Below, piece by piece: positions 16,243 to 25,018 of a DNA stretch of 64,000 bases. The first letter of the stretch is position 1. Each line of letters begins with the position of its first letter. Where the stretch lies: assembly GCF_004923315.1 (NCBI RefSeq), contig NZ_CP039650.1, positions 620,001 through 684,000 of the forward strand, written 5' to 3'. The DNA is from Azospirillum sp. TSA2s. Lineage in GTDB: Bacteria; Pseudomonadota; Alphaproteobacteria; Azospirillales; Azospirillaceae. The notes beneath the pieces were generated by a model, which had not been told where the DNA came from, did not search any database, and saw only the letters and a program-made list of their open reading frames with translations. A program made the position numbers and the translations under genes.

Positions 16243-17486
16243 GGCGTCCCTGTCTTCTCCGTCGGGAACTTCGCCACCAGTTCCTGCTCCGCCCCGTCGC
16301 GTCGGATGGTGAGCGGCAGCCAAGTGCCCGGCGCCTGACGGCGGATCACCGCCACCAGATCGGCCGGCGCGCGCACCGGCGTGCCGGCGGCGATCAGGAT
16401 GCGGTCGCCGGTGCGCAGGCCGGCCGCAGCGGCGACGCTGCCGTCGCCGACCGCCCCGACCGTGATCCCTTCCGGCCCGGGGTCGAGCTGCACGCCCAGC
16501 TTGGGACGTTGCGGTTCGGCATCCTCTCGCGCCGGCCCCAGGCCGAAGACGGCATCGGCGATGCGGCCGTCCAGATCGTCGCAGTCGCGGTCGGCGTCCC
16601 AGGGCAGCAGCACGACGGCGTCGCGAATGCCGATGTCGGCCAACTGGTGCGGCACGCCGTCCCGCCGGGCCACATGCCCCTCCCCCAGGATGCCAACCAC
16701 GCTGCGGCCGGTGGCGCGGCGGGTCTCGGCGATCTTCTCCGCCATCGCGCGGTCCCAGACGCCTTGCGCCTCGATGAAGCGCTGGGCCGCCTTGTTGGGA
16801 GCATCGTCGGGCGCGGCGGCGCGGGCTTCCGAGTGATCGTGCGCCGCCAGCGTCTCGGTCAGGCGGTTGCGGTAAGCCTCGGTCGGCGGGGCCGGCGTGC
16901 CGACACCCTCGCGGTCGGCCTCCGGGATGGCGGACCAGCCATTGCGGGCGGTGCGGCTGACCAGCGATCGCTCCACATTCAGCGCCACCACCGGCAGCCG
17001 GTGCAGACGGGCGAACTGCAGGATCGGCAGATAGAATTGCGGATCGAAGCCCCAGACGCTGCGCCAGTCCGTCTGCTTCAGGAACTCGCCCTCCGTCAGT
17101 TCTCCCGCCACCCAGCGGTCGAGCACCGGCTGCAGCCGGCGCGGCAGCATCTCCATCCCGACGGCCAGATCGGGGTTCAGCGCGTGCAGCCCGGCCAGGG
17201 TATGGATCTGCCAGCGGTGATGATCCGGCTTGTCATGCTGCTCCCCCAGCAGGACCACGGGCGCCTCGGCGATCCGGCGCAGCAGCGGCACCGGCTCCAC
17301 CGCCGTTCCGGTGCCGTCCGCCCACACGCCGGGCGGCACGCAGCCGATGCGCGCGGCGTCCTCGGCCTTGGCCTTGGCCTCCGTGGCCCAAGCGGTGGGA
17401 GCGCTCAGGAACAGCGCCGCGACGGTCAGCAGGGCGAAGCGGCGGCGCGGAACGACGGCGGCGGGACGGAAGGGCTGGCGCGGCAA
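16239..17486 (-). CDS. ChaN family protein with C-terminal PDZ domain
   Basis: The N-terminal 30 residues form a Sec-type signal (RRRFALLTVAALFLSAPTAWA). The ChaN domain (about 45-290) follows, with PVVLLGEQHDKPDHHRWQ, GMEMLPRR, and VVGILGEGHVARRDGVP. ChaN proteins of the Tiki/EreA-like superfamily bind haem and are linked to iron uptake in Campylobacter. A PDZ-like domain (about 320-405: LGVQLDP, GSVAAAAGLRTGDRILIAAG) is fused at the C-terminus. No ATG fits; I chose a TTG at 17486 with GGAG upstream, and TTG 17519 is possible. The reading frame stays open to 18497, but that part is antisense to the SDR gene. Confidence 0.8.
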   Translation of the reverse strand: MPRQPFRPAAVVPRRRFALLTVAALFLSAPTAWATEAKAKAEDAARIGCVPPGVWADGTGTAVEPVPLLRRIAEAPVVLLGEQHDKPDHHRWQIHTLAGLHALNPDLAVGMEMLPRRLQPVLDRWVAGELTEGEFLKQTDWRSVWGFDPQFYLPILQFARLHRLPVVALNVERSLVSRTARNGWSAIPEADREGVGTPAPPTEAYRNRLTETLAAHDHSEARAAAPDDAPNKAAQRFIEAQGVWDRAMAEKIAETRRATGRSVVGILGEGHVARRDGVPHQLADIGIRDAVVLLPWDADRDCDDLDGRIADAVFGLGPAREDAEPQRPKLGVQLDPGPEGITVGAVGDGSVAAAAGLRTGDRILIAAGTPVRAPADLVAVIRRQAPGTWLPLTIRRDGAEQELVAKFPTEKTGTP

Positions 17487-17652
17487 GGGCTGGCTCCGTC
17501 GGTGCGGGGATTGCGCCAAGGTTGGCGCTGCCGGGCGCAACGTCAATGGACAATGCCGGCGATTGCGTCGTTCAGTCGCGCCCAACAGCGGATGGGCGGC
17601 CGGCATACTGGCGGATGACAGGCGAAGCGGCGGCGGGTAGGATCGCCGCAGG

Positions 17653-17697
17653 CGGTGGACCACCGGCGGATACGGGAGCGCCCGGCTCCCGCATCCG
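17653..17697. promoter_or_regulatory. two adjacent hairpins in the ChaN/SDR divergent gap
   Basis: A CGGTGG-A-CCACCG palindrome (17653-17665) is followed by a 13-bp stem with one mismatch (CGGATACGGGAGC with GCTCCCGCATCCG, 17667-17697, 5-base loop). They lie about 70 bases before the SDR start in the 282-base gap between divergent genes. They could be operators or leader structure; function unknown. Confidence 0.35.
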
Positions 17698-17768
17698 TAA
17701 CCCCGAGGCCGTTCCCAGGGCGTCCGCCTTCCCCGCCGACCGCAATCATTCGTGAAGCGCAGCCCCCC

Positions 17769-18506
17769 ATGCCGCACCGCAAAGTCGTCATTCTCACCGG
17801 CGCCAGCCGGGGTATCGGACACGCCACCGTCACCCGGTTCAGCAACGAAGGCTGGCGCGTGATCTCCTGCTCGCGCGAGGAGGTGCCGGACCATTGCCGG
17901 CGCGATCCCAACTGGACCCACCACATCCCGGCCGACCTGTCGGACCCGGCCAGCCGCGCCGCCTTCGTGGACGAGGCGAACAAGGCGCTGGACGGCGCGC
18001 CGCTGCACGCCCTGATCAACAATGCCGGCATCTCGCCAAAGACCCCGATCAAGGAGCGGCTCGGCTGCCTGAACGGCTCGATCGAGGGCTGGCACCGGGT
18101 GTTCGAGCTGAACTTCTTCGCCGCCCTGGTGCTGGCGCGCGGCTTCGCCGCCCCGCTGTCGCGGGCGAAGGGGGCGATCGTCAACGTCACCTCCATCGCC
18201 GGCCATTCGGTGCATCCCTTCGCCGGCTCGGCCTATTCGACCTCGAAGGCGGCGCTGTCCGGCCTGACCCGCGAAATGGCGGTGGAATTCGCTGAGATCG
18301 GCGTCCGCGTCAACGCCGTCGCCCCCGGCGAGATCGAGACCGCGATGACCGGCCCGGAATACGACGTGCTGATCCCGCGCATCCCGCTGAAGCGCATGGG
18401 CACGCCGGAGGATGTCGCCGCGGTGATCTTTTATCTCTGCGGGCCGGACTCCGCCTATGTGACGGGCACGGAGACCTTCATCACCGGCGGGCAGCATCTG
18501 TTTTGA
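17769..18506 (+). CDS. short-chain dehydrogenase/reductase
   Basis: A classical SDR of 245 residues that should oxidise or reduce an alcohol/ketone with NAD(P). It has the cofactor motif TGASRGIG, NNAG, catalytic Ser in VNVTSIAG, YSTSK active-site Tyr and Lys, and the PG motif after VNAVAP. It resembles FabG-type 3-oxoacyl-ACP reductases and glucose dehydrogenase-like members, but the substrate cannot be told. The ATG at 17769 is chosen because the Rossmann strand (KVVILTGAS) begins 4 residues later. The gene converges on the aminotransferase gene with a terminator between them. Confidence 0.88.
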   Translation: MPHRKVVILTGASRGIGHATVTRFSNEGWRVISCSREEVPDHCRRDPNWTHHIPADLSDPASRAAFVDEANKALDGAPLHALINNAGISPKTPIKERLGCLNGSIEGWHRVFELNFFAALVLARGFAAPLSRAKGAIVNVTSIAGHSVHPFAGSAYSTSKAALSGLTREMAVEFAEIGVRVNAVAPGEIETAMTGPEYDVLIPRIPLKRMGTPEDVAAVIFYLCGPDSAYVTGTETFITGGQHLF

Positions 18507-18511
18507 GGGAT

Positions 18512-18541
18512 GGACGGGGGCTGCCGCAGCCGCCCCCGTCC
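18512..18541. terminator. terminator between convergent SDR and aminotransferase genes
   Basis: A perfect 10-bp stem, GGACGGGGGC with GCCCCCGTCC, encloses an inner CTG/CAG stem. It lies 6 bases after the SDR stop and 10 bases before the aminotransferase stop. T-runs are weak, but the position and stability fit a terminator. Confidence 0.7.
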
Positions 18542-18551
18542 AACAGGTCCA

Positions 18552-19715
18552 TTATTTCCCCGCCCGCCAGGCGATCAGTCGTCGCGCCGCCTCGGCGATG
18601 GTCGCCTCCGACCCGGCGAAGCTGAAGCGCAGGAAGCGGCGACCGCGGGCGGTGTCGAAATCGATGCCGGGGGTGCAGGCGATCCCCGTCTCCTCCAGGA
18701 TCTGCTTCGCCAGCGCCTCGCTGTCGTCGGTCATGTCCGAAACGTCGGCATAGATGTAGAAGGCGCCGTCCGCCGGAGCCATCTTGGTGAAGCCGGCCTT
18801 CGGCAGCTCCTCCAGCAGCAGCTTGCGGTTGCGGGCATAGCGGGCGACATGGCCGTCCAGCTCTTCCGTGCAGTCGAAGGCGGCCACCGCCGAGACCTGA
18901 CTGAGCGTCGGCGCGGAAATGAACAGGTTCTGCGCCAGACATTCGACCGAGCGCAGCAGATCGTCCGGCACGATCATCCAGCCGAGACGCCAGCCGGTCA
19001 TCGAGAAATATTTGGAGAAGCTGTTGACCACCAGTGCCTGATCGTTCACCTCGGCAGCCGTCACCGCGTCGGTGCCATAGGTCAGGCCGTGGTAGATCTC
19101 ATCCGACACCATGCGCACGCCGTTGGCGCGGCACCAGTCGGAGAGCGCGGTCAGTTCCTCACGGCTCAGCATCGTGCCGGTCGGGTTGGCCGGGCTGGCG
19201 ACGATCAGTCCCTGCACCGGCTCGTCCAGGGCTTCCAGCAGCTCGACGGTCGGCTGGAAGCGATGCTCCGGCCCGGTCGGCAGCTCCACCGGGACGACGC
19301 CGGCCGCGGTCAGGGTGTGGCGGTAGGCCGGGTAGCTGGGCGACGCCATCGCCACCCGGTCGCCCGGATCGAAGGCAGCGAGGAAGCCCAGCTGGAAGGC
19401 GCCCGACGACCCGGTGGTGACGACCACGCGGCGCTCCGGCACATCGACGCCGTAACGGTCCTTGTACCATTTGGCGATGGCCGCACGCAGCGGCGGGATG
19501 CCGAGCGCGCCGGTGTAGCCCAGCGGGTCGGCGCCCACCACCGCGGTGGCCGCCGCCTGCACCACGCCCTTCGGCGCCCCGGTGGAGGGCTGCCCCACTT
19601 CCATATGCAGGACCTCCAGACCGGCGGCCTCGCGCTCGGCTGCGGCGCGCATCACTTCCATCACGAAGAAGGGCGGAATCGCGCCCCGCTTGGAAACCTT
19701 GGGCTGCTTGCTCAT
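18552..19715 (-). CDS. PLP-dependent class I/II aminotransferase
   Basis: A fold-type I aminotransferase of 387 residues. It has the PLP-binding Lys in SFSKYFSMTGWRLGW, the cofactor motif SPANPTGTMLS, SDEIYHGL and the C-terminal Arg in RGRRFLRFSFAG that binds the substrate carboxylate. The best match is the AspC/AlaT-like group (subgroup I gamma), so the amino acid may be aspartate, alanine or an aromatic residue; substrate not resolvable here. The ATG at 19715 gives the usual N-terminus. The gene stands alone, with the GGT-like gene 47 bases downstream on the same strand. Confidence 0.88.
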   Translation of the reverse strand: MSKQPKVSKRGAIPPFFVMEVMRAAAEREAAGLEVLHMEVGQPSTGAPKGVVQAAATAVVGADPLGYTGALGIPPLRAAIAKWYKDRYGVDVPERRVVVTTGSSGAFQLGFLAAFDPGDRVAMASPSYPAYRHTLTAAGVVPVELPTGPEHRFQPTVELLEALDEPVQGLIVASPANPTGTMLSREELTALSDWCRANGVRMVSDEIYHGLTYGTDAVTAAEVNDQALVVNSFSKYFSMTGWRLGWMIVPDDLLRSVECLAQNLFISAPTLSQVSAVAAFDCTEELDGHVARYARNRKLLLEELPKAGFTKMAPADGAFYIYADVSDMTDDSEALAKQILEETGIACTPGIDFDTARGRRFLRFSFAGSEATIAEAARRLIAWRAGK

Positions 19716-19762
19716 GATCGTCCGTCTCTAACTTTCTTTGGGCGGGCCGTTTTCCGGTTGGG

Positions 19763-21082
19763 TCATTCCCGCTTGCGTTCGCTTTCGACCGTCAGCCCCA
19801 GGCTGCCGGCGCGCGGGTCGATTGCCGTCTGGCAATAGCGGACGCCATCCTCGATCGAAACCCGGCAACCGACGAAGCTGACCCGTCCGGGGATGGATTG
19901 CGGACGGGCCGCCTGGATCTGCGGGGCGGTGGACTTGTCCTCCAGACCGGCCGGAAGGGCGACCGACAGCAGTGCGGCCGGGCCGGCCGCCGGGCCGTCG
20001 TCGCCGTTGGCGGTGCCGACCCCGGCGAACAGGGTGCGGCCGATGATGGAGTTGGCGATCAGCGCCGGCGCGCCGAAGCCGCCGCGGTCGACCCCCTGGG
20101 CCACCAGCATGCCGGTGCCGGGGATGCCGCGGCCGGTGCCGAAGGGCGCCCCCTGGGTGAAGGCGCAGGCGGCGCCGTTCTCGTCCGGATCGATCACCAT
20201 CACGCCGGCACCGGCGGCGGTCGCGCCCTTGCCGGTGGCGCCCAGCAGCTGGGCGGCGCGGGTGGCGCGCTCGCCCGGCGGCAGGGCGGCGACCGCCTTC
20301 CAGGCCTGGATCAGGGCGGCGCCGGCCTCCGGCTCGTTCAGGTCGGGCACATGCAGGTCGCTGATGTCGAAGGGCACGGTCAGCGTGCCGGCGACGCGCG
20401 GCTGATAAGCGCGCAATTGCGCCGGATCGATGCCGGTGCCCTGGGCGACCGTGGCGGCGAGCGGCCCGCTGTAGAAGGCACCCACCCCCTGCCGGCGCAG
20501 GACCGACAGGGTCGCAGCCAGCTCCGGCTGGCCGACCACCGCGCCGACGGCGGGAGTACCTGTGCCGAGGAAGCGGCGCCGCGTCTCCGAATCGGAAGCC
20601 AACCGCCCGCCGAAAGCGGTCAAATCCTGCACCAGCGCGCGGCTGAGACCGGGGGAGAACTGGGCCAACTGTTCGGCCGGGGAGACGACCTGCTCCCACC
20701 GCATCACGCCGGCGGAGGCCTGGACGGCGAACAGGCCGCGCGCCATGGCGGGCATGGCGGCGCCGGCGACGCCGGCCGGACGCGGCAGGAAATCGATGGT
20801 GCGGGCCTTCTTCGAGGCGGCATCGAACAGCACGCAGACGCCGCCGCCGGCCAATCCGACGCGGGACGGCAGGCTGGCGGTCATCGCCAGCGCCATCGCG
20901 GCCACGGCGTCACCGGCCTTGCCCCCCTGGGCGATGATGTCGCGCCCCACACCGGCGGCATAGGGTTCGTCGGCGACGACGAAGCTCTGCACCGTGGCGT
21001 CGGTCTTGAACTTGGTGTTGACGCAGCCCGCCAGCAGTGATGCAGCTATGGCAACTGCGCCCAACCGTTGCCAGATTTGCAA
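19763..21082 (-). CDS. gamma-glutamyltranspeptidase-like lipoprotein, catalytic Thr missing
   Basis: A 439-residue secreted lipoprotein. The TTG start at 21082 gives a short signal with lipobox LLAGC (C20 lipidated). The GGT fold is visible: GGKAGDAVAAMALAMTASLPSRVGLAGGG corresponds in pattern to the start of GGT proteins, and FGTGRGIPGTGML to the small-subunit segment. In true GGT, the N-terminal nucleophile Thr and Thr-Thr-His-Tyr precede the VVD-x-x-G-N segment; here that position reads AGAGVMVID, with no Thr. The protein is therefore unlikely to cleave itself or glutathione. It is divergent from the M48 protease (about 73 bases apart). Confidence 0.75.
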   Translation of the reverse strand: MQIWQRLGAVAIAASLLAGCVNTKFKTDATVQSFVVADEPYAAGVGRDIIAQGGKAGDAVAAMALAMTASLPSRVGLAGGGVCVLFDAASKKARTIDFLPRPAGVAGAAMPAMARGLFAVQASAGVMRWEQVVSPAEQLAQFSPGLSRALVQDLTAFGGRLASDSETRRRFLGTGTPAVGAVVGQPELAATLSVLRRQGVGAFYSGPLAATVAQGTGIDPAQLRAYQPRVAGTLTVPFDISDLHVPDLNEPEAGAALIQAWKAVAALPPGERATRAAQLLGATGKGATAAGAGVMVIDPDENGAACAFTQGAPFGTGRGIPGTGMLVAQGVDRGGFGAPALIANSIIGRTLFAGVGTANGDDGPAAGPAALLSVALPAGLEDKSTAPQIQAARPQSIPGRVSFVGCRVSIEDGVRYCQTAIDPRAGSLGLTVESERKRE

Positions 21083-21155
21083 GCGAGTGTGTCGCGGTCC
21101 GGAGTTCCGCCGGTCGCGCGCGGGAATCCGCTGTTCCAAGCCGGAGGTCGTCACG

Positions 21156-22523
21156 GTGCGCAAGCCCAGCAGGCTGGTTTCGGTCGTCGCCATCATGTCC
21201 GTTTGTCTGATGTCGCTGGTGTGGGGAGCGCCACCGGCGAGCGCGCAGCGCCGCTCGGAGATGCAAATCCTCAGCGACGCCGAGACGGACCATATCATCC
21301 GCAAGATGGCCCGGCCAATCTTCCAGGCGGCAGGCGTCGACCCGGATTCGGTGCAGATCCTGCTGATCAACGACCCGTCGGTGAACGCCTTCGTCGCCGG
21401 CGGGCAGAACATCTTCATCCACACCGGGCTGTTGCTCGACGTCGACAATGCCGACCAGTTGCTGGGCGTGATCGCGCACGAAACCGGCCACATCTCCGGC
21501 GGCCATCTGGTGCGCGGGTCGGAGGCGATGGACAATGCGTTCCTCTCCTCGCTGCTCGGCATGGGGCTGGGCGTCATCGGCGGTCTGGCGTCGCGCAATG
21601 CCGGGGCGGGTGCCGCCGGCGTCATGCTGGGCCAGCATCTGGCGGAGCGGAACTACCTGTCCTTCTCCCGCACGCAGGAGGCATCGGCCGATCAGGCCGG
21701 CCTGTCCTTCCTGGAACAGTCGGGCATCTCCGCCAAGGGAATGGAAACCTTCCTGGAGAAGCTGGGCGTCGGCGATCCCCTGATGAACGACCGCGACGCC
21801 GGTTACCGCCTGACCCACCCGCTGACGCGCGAACGCATCGATGCGGTGAAGTCCTTCGTCTCCCGCTCCCGCTATGCCAACGCCCATCTGCCGGCGGCGA
21901 CGGAGGCCGATCTGCGGCGCATCCAGGCCAAGCTGTACGGCTATCTCGACCCGCGCGGCGCCCTGCAGCGCTACAAGGCGAACGATCCCTCGCCCGCCGC
22001 CCGCTATGGCCGCGCTTATGCCTATTTCCGCCAGGGCGACATCAAGCAGGCGACGCCGCTGATCGACGGGCTGATCGCCGACGAGCCGAAAAACCCCTAC
22101 CTGTATGAGATGAAGGGCGACCTGATGCTGCAGACCGGCCGGGCGCCGGATGCCGCGGCCCCGTACCGGAAGGCGGTGGAGTTGGCTGGTTCCGAAGCCG
22201 GAACGATCCGCGTCTCCCTCGCCCACGCCCTCTTGGAACAGCATGATCCCCGTCTGGCGGACGAGGCGCTGAAGAACCTGCAGATCGCCTCGAAGGGCAA
22301 GGCGCAGTCCGCCTTCCTGTGGCGGCTGACCGCGCAGGCCTGGAGCATGAAGAAGAATGACGGCATGGTCGCCTACGCCACGGCGGAGGAGGCGCTGGCG
22401 CGCGGCGACATGCCGATGGCCAAGGCGCAGGCGGAGCGGGCTGAGAAGCTGCTGCCCGCCGGATCGCCGGGCTGGCTGCGCGCCCAGGACATCCGCGGCC
22501 AGACCGGTGGCGGCCGACAGTAA
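21156..22523 (+). CDS. M48 family metalloprotease with TPR tail (BepA-like)
   Basis: A periplasmic Zn protease of 455 residues from the GTG at 21156 (GGAGG 8 bases upstream). The signal peptide ends at PPASAQRRS. The M48 catalytic motif is AHETGHISGGH, with the third zinc ligand Glu in EASADQAG. The C-terminal half (about 280-450) is TPR-like helices (AYFRQGDIKQA, NPYLYEMKGDLMLQTG). BepA/YfgC proteins help assemble or remove outer-membrane beta-barrel proteins such as LptD. The gene stands divergent to the GGT-like gene and upstream of the esterase gene. Confidence 0.9.
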   Translation: MRKPSRLVSVVAIMSVCLMSLVWGAPPASAQRRSEMQILSDAETDHIIRKMARPIFQAAGVDPDSVQILLINDPSVNAFVAGGQNIFIHTGLLLDVDNADQLLGVIAHETGHISGGHLVRGSEAMDNAFLSSLLGMGLGVIGGLASRNAGAGAAGVMLGQHLAERNYLSFSRTQEASADQAGLSFLEQSGISAKGMETFLEKLGVGDPLMNDRDAGYRLTHPLTRERIDAVKSFVSRSRYANAHLPAATEADLRRIQAKLYGYLDPRGALQRYKANDPSPAARYGRAYAYFRQGDIKQATPLIDGLIADEPKNPYLYEMKGDLMLQTGRAPDAAAPYRKAVELAGSEAGTIRVSLAHALLEQHDPRLADEALKNLQIASKGKAQSAFLWRLTAQAWSMKKNDGMVAYATAEEALARGDMPMAKAQAERAEKLLPAGSPGWLRAQDIRGQTGGGRQ

Positions 22524-22689
22524 CGTCAGCAGATCGTAACGCCAGGCTGGGGTCATATGACGAAAGCGTCCTTCCGGTAACGCAACGGTCACCGAACCGT
22601 CCCGGCCACGTCATCGCCGCTTGCTATTCCGCGGACATCGAGCGCGCCCCGCCAGCCGGGCGCGCGGTTCCGTCCACGGAGTACACCGC

Positions 22690-24105
22690 ATGCCGTCCGT
22701 CCGTCCCCAGCCCTGGCATGGCCCCCTGCTCGCCACCGCAGCGCTGCTGTCAGTTAGCCTCGCCGCCCTCCCGGCTCTGGCCCAGGAGCAGCAGGCCAAG
22801 CGCTATCCCGCCACGCTCGCCGGTCATGCGGTGCTGCCGGCCGACACGCTGGTGCAGGCGCCGGCCGATGCCGGGCCGCTGTTCGCCAGCGCCGGCAAGT
22901 TCACCAACGCCGACCGGAAGCGCGTGGATGCCGTCGGCAGCATCCGCGCCACCTCCTTCGCCGCCGATCCCAAGGCACCGCGCGGGACGGAGATCATGCT
23001 GCCGGTCGCCGGTCAGGCGGTGCAGGGCTTCTCCGCCATCGTGCCGCAGGGCAACGGCGAGTTCCTGGCGCTGACCGACAACGGCTTCGGCAGCAAGGTG
23101 AACTCGGTCGACGCCCTGCTGATGGTCCACCGCGTCAAGCCGGACTGGCAGAGCGGCGCCATGCAGCGGCTGGAGACCATTTTCCTGCGCGATCCCGACC
23201 GCAAGGTCCCCTTCGCCATCGTCAACGAGAACGGCACCAGCCGCTACCTGACCGGCGCCGATTTCGACCCCGAATCGCTGGTGGTCCAAGGCGACCGCCT
23301 GTTCATCGGCGAGGAGTTCGGCCCCTATATCCTGGAGCTGAGCCGCGACGGCGTGGTCATCGCGGTGCATGAGACGGTGATCGACGGCAAGCCGGCCCGC
23401 TCGCCCGACCATTACCGCAACAACGGCCTGCCGGCGGTCCCCGGTGCCGTCACCTTCGAGGTCCGCCGCTCCCGCGGGTTCGAGCCAATGGGCGTGTCGC
23501 AGGACGGCAAGACGCTGTACCCGTCACTGGAAGGCCCGCTGTGGAACGCCGCCGCCAACGGCTTCGAAAACAAGGACGGCCACGCGTACACCCGCATCCT
23601 CGAGTTCGACGTCGCCAGCCGCACGTACACCGGCCGCTCCTGGAAGTACAGGCTGGAGGACAACGCCAACGTCGTCGCCGACTTGGCGATGATCGACGTC
23701 GGCAGCGCCCTGGTGATCGAGCGCGACGACAGCACCGAAGGGGCGAAGACCCAGGCCTGCCAGGGTGAGGCCAAGCCGGACTGCTTCAACGCTCCCGCCG
23801 CCTTCAAGCGCATCTACAAGATCGACATCGCCGGGGCCGATGCCGAGGGTTTCGTCCGCAAGGTCGGCTACATCGACCTGACCGACATCGCCGATCCCGA
23901 CCACATGGCCCGTGCCGGACAGGCGCCCGAAGGCCGCTTCGTCATGCCCCATCTGGGGCCGGAGGGGGTGAACGTCGTCGACGCCGACCACATCGTCGTC
24001 GTCAACGACAACAACCTGCCCTATTCCACCGGCCGGACCATCGGCAAGGCGGATGGCGACGAGATGGCGCTGCTGTCGGTGGGTGAGCTGCTGCGCGCCC
24101 GCTGA
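22690..24105 (+). CDS. esterase-like activity of phytase family protein (secreted)
   Basis: A 471-residue exported protein. The Sec signal ends near ALAQEQ. The body is the phytase-like/esterase-like domain with repeated beta-propeller-type strands, e.g. GFSAIVPQGNGEFLALTDNGFGSK, GADFDPESLVVQGDRLFIGEEFGPYILEL, and the terminal LGPEGVNVVDADHIVVVNDNNLPYSTGR. Members are periplasmic; true substrate unknown. I chose the ATG at 22690, with GGAG about 8 bases upstream, over the in-frame start at 22621 because the signal peptide begins there. Confidence 0.83.
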   Translation: MPSVRPQPWHGPLLATAALLSVSLAALPALAQEQQAKRYPATLAGHAVLPADTLVQAPADAGPLFASAGKFTNADRKRVDAVGSIRATSFAADPKAPRGTEIMLPVAGQAVQGFSAIVPQGNGEFLALTDNGFGSKVNSVDALLMVHRVKPDWQSGAMQRLETIFLRDPDRKVPFAIVNENGTSRYLTGADFDPESLVVQGDRLFIGEEFGPYILELSRDGVVIAVHETVIDGKPARSPDHYRNNGLPAVPGAVTFEVRRSRGFEPMGVSQDGKTLYPSLEGPLWNAAANGFENKDGHAYTRILEFDVASRTYTGRSWKYRLEDNANVVADLAMIDVGSALVIERDDSTEGAKTQACQGEAKPDCFNAPAAFKRIYKIDIAGADAEGFVRKVGYIDLTDIADPDHMARAGQAPEGRFVMPHLGPEGVNVVDADHIVVVNDNNLPYSTGRTIGKADGDEMALLSVGELLRAR

Positions 24106-24237
24106 TCGCCAATCGCAGATTACCGATCGCTAAAACGTGAGGTCCGGGCAGGCGCTTTGCACTTGTCCGGACCGGATTGTCGGTCCAGTGTGGGCGGCCT
24201 TCGGCCCAACTCCCTTCGTGTTTCGGAGACCGCCCTC

Positions 24238-25005
24238 ATGCGCCCCGCCCTGCCGTTCCTGCGTTCCGCCCTGCTCGCCCTGCCCGTCGCGGCGCTGGCG
24301 CTGTCCGCCGCCGTCCCGGCCCGTGCGCAATCGGCGAGCTTCGACAGCACCCAGAAGACCGCCATCGAGAAGATCGTCCGCGACTATCTGATGGAGCATC
24401 CGGAGGTGATCCTGCAGGCCGTCGACGCCATGCAGGAGCGCCAGAAGACGGCGGAAGCCGAACAGGCCCGCAAGGCCCTGGTGGAAAACAAGCAGGAGCT
24501 GACCCGCAACCCCGCCGACCCGGTCGCCGGCAATCCGCAGGGCGACGTCACGGTGGTGGAGTTCTTCGATTACCAGTGCGGCTACTGCAAGGCGGTACAG
24601 GCCGACACCCAGTCGCTGATCAAGGGTGATCCCAAGCTGCGCTTCGTCCTGAAGGAATTCCCGATCCTGGGTCCGGCCTCCGTGGTCGCCTCCAAGGCGG
24701 CGCTCGCGTCCCGCGCGCAGGGGAAATACATGGAGTTCCACAATGCCCTGATGGCGCAGCGCGGCCAGTTGGACGAGGCCGTCATCATGCGGCTGGCCAA
24801 GTCGGTCGGGCTCGACGCCGACCGGCTGAAGAAGGACATGGAGTCGCCGGACGTGCTGAAGGTGATCGCCGCCAACCAGGCGCTGGCCGAGAAGCTGAAC
24901 ATCCGCGGCACCCCCGCCTTCATCTTCGGCGACGAGCTGGTGCCCGGCGCCATCCGGCTGGACGACATGAAGCGGCTGACCGAAGCCGCCCGTGCCAAGG
25001 GCTGA
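24238..25005 (+). CDS. DsbA family thiol-disulfide protein
   Basis: A 255-residue periplasmic thioredoxin-fold protein with an N-terminal signal (ALLALPVAALALSAAVPARAQ), an N-terminal helical extension (MEHPEVILQAVDAMQERQK) and a CGYC active site in EFFDYQCGYCKAV, then the cis-Pro in IRGTPAFIFG. This is the Com1/BcrA-like DsbA group common in alphaproteobacteria, likely oxidising or isomerising exported proteins. The ATG at 24238 is 14 bases before the hydrophobic segment; the in-frame upstream start at 24157 would misplace the signal. The HAD gene starts 13 bases downstream and probably shares the transcript. Confidence 0.88.
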   Translation: MRPALPFLRSALLALPVAALALSAAVPARAQSASFDSTQKTAIEKIVRDYLMEHPEVILQAVDAMQERQKTAEAEQARKALVENKQELTRNPADPVAGNPQGDVTVVEFFDYQCGYCKAVQADTQSLIKGDPKLRFVLKEFPILGPASVVASKAALASRAQGKYMEFHNALMAQRGQLDEAVIMRLAKSVGLDADRLKKDMESPDVLKVIAANQALAEKLNIRGTPAFIFGDELVPGAIRLDDMKRLTEAARAKG

Positions 25006-25018
25006 GGCGGACCGTTCC

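Noticed and set aside
17487..18497. In-frame extension of the ChaN gene to 18497
   Set aside because: It runs antisense through the SDR gene, which has all catalytic motifs; the signal peptide marks the ChaN start near 17486.
24141..24173. GGTCCGG/CCGGACC inverted repeat upstream of the DsbA-like gene
   Set aside because: Only 7 bp with a 19-base loop, no T-run and no known motif; likely chance in GC-rich DNA.
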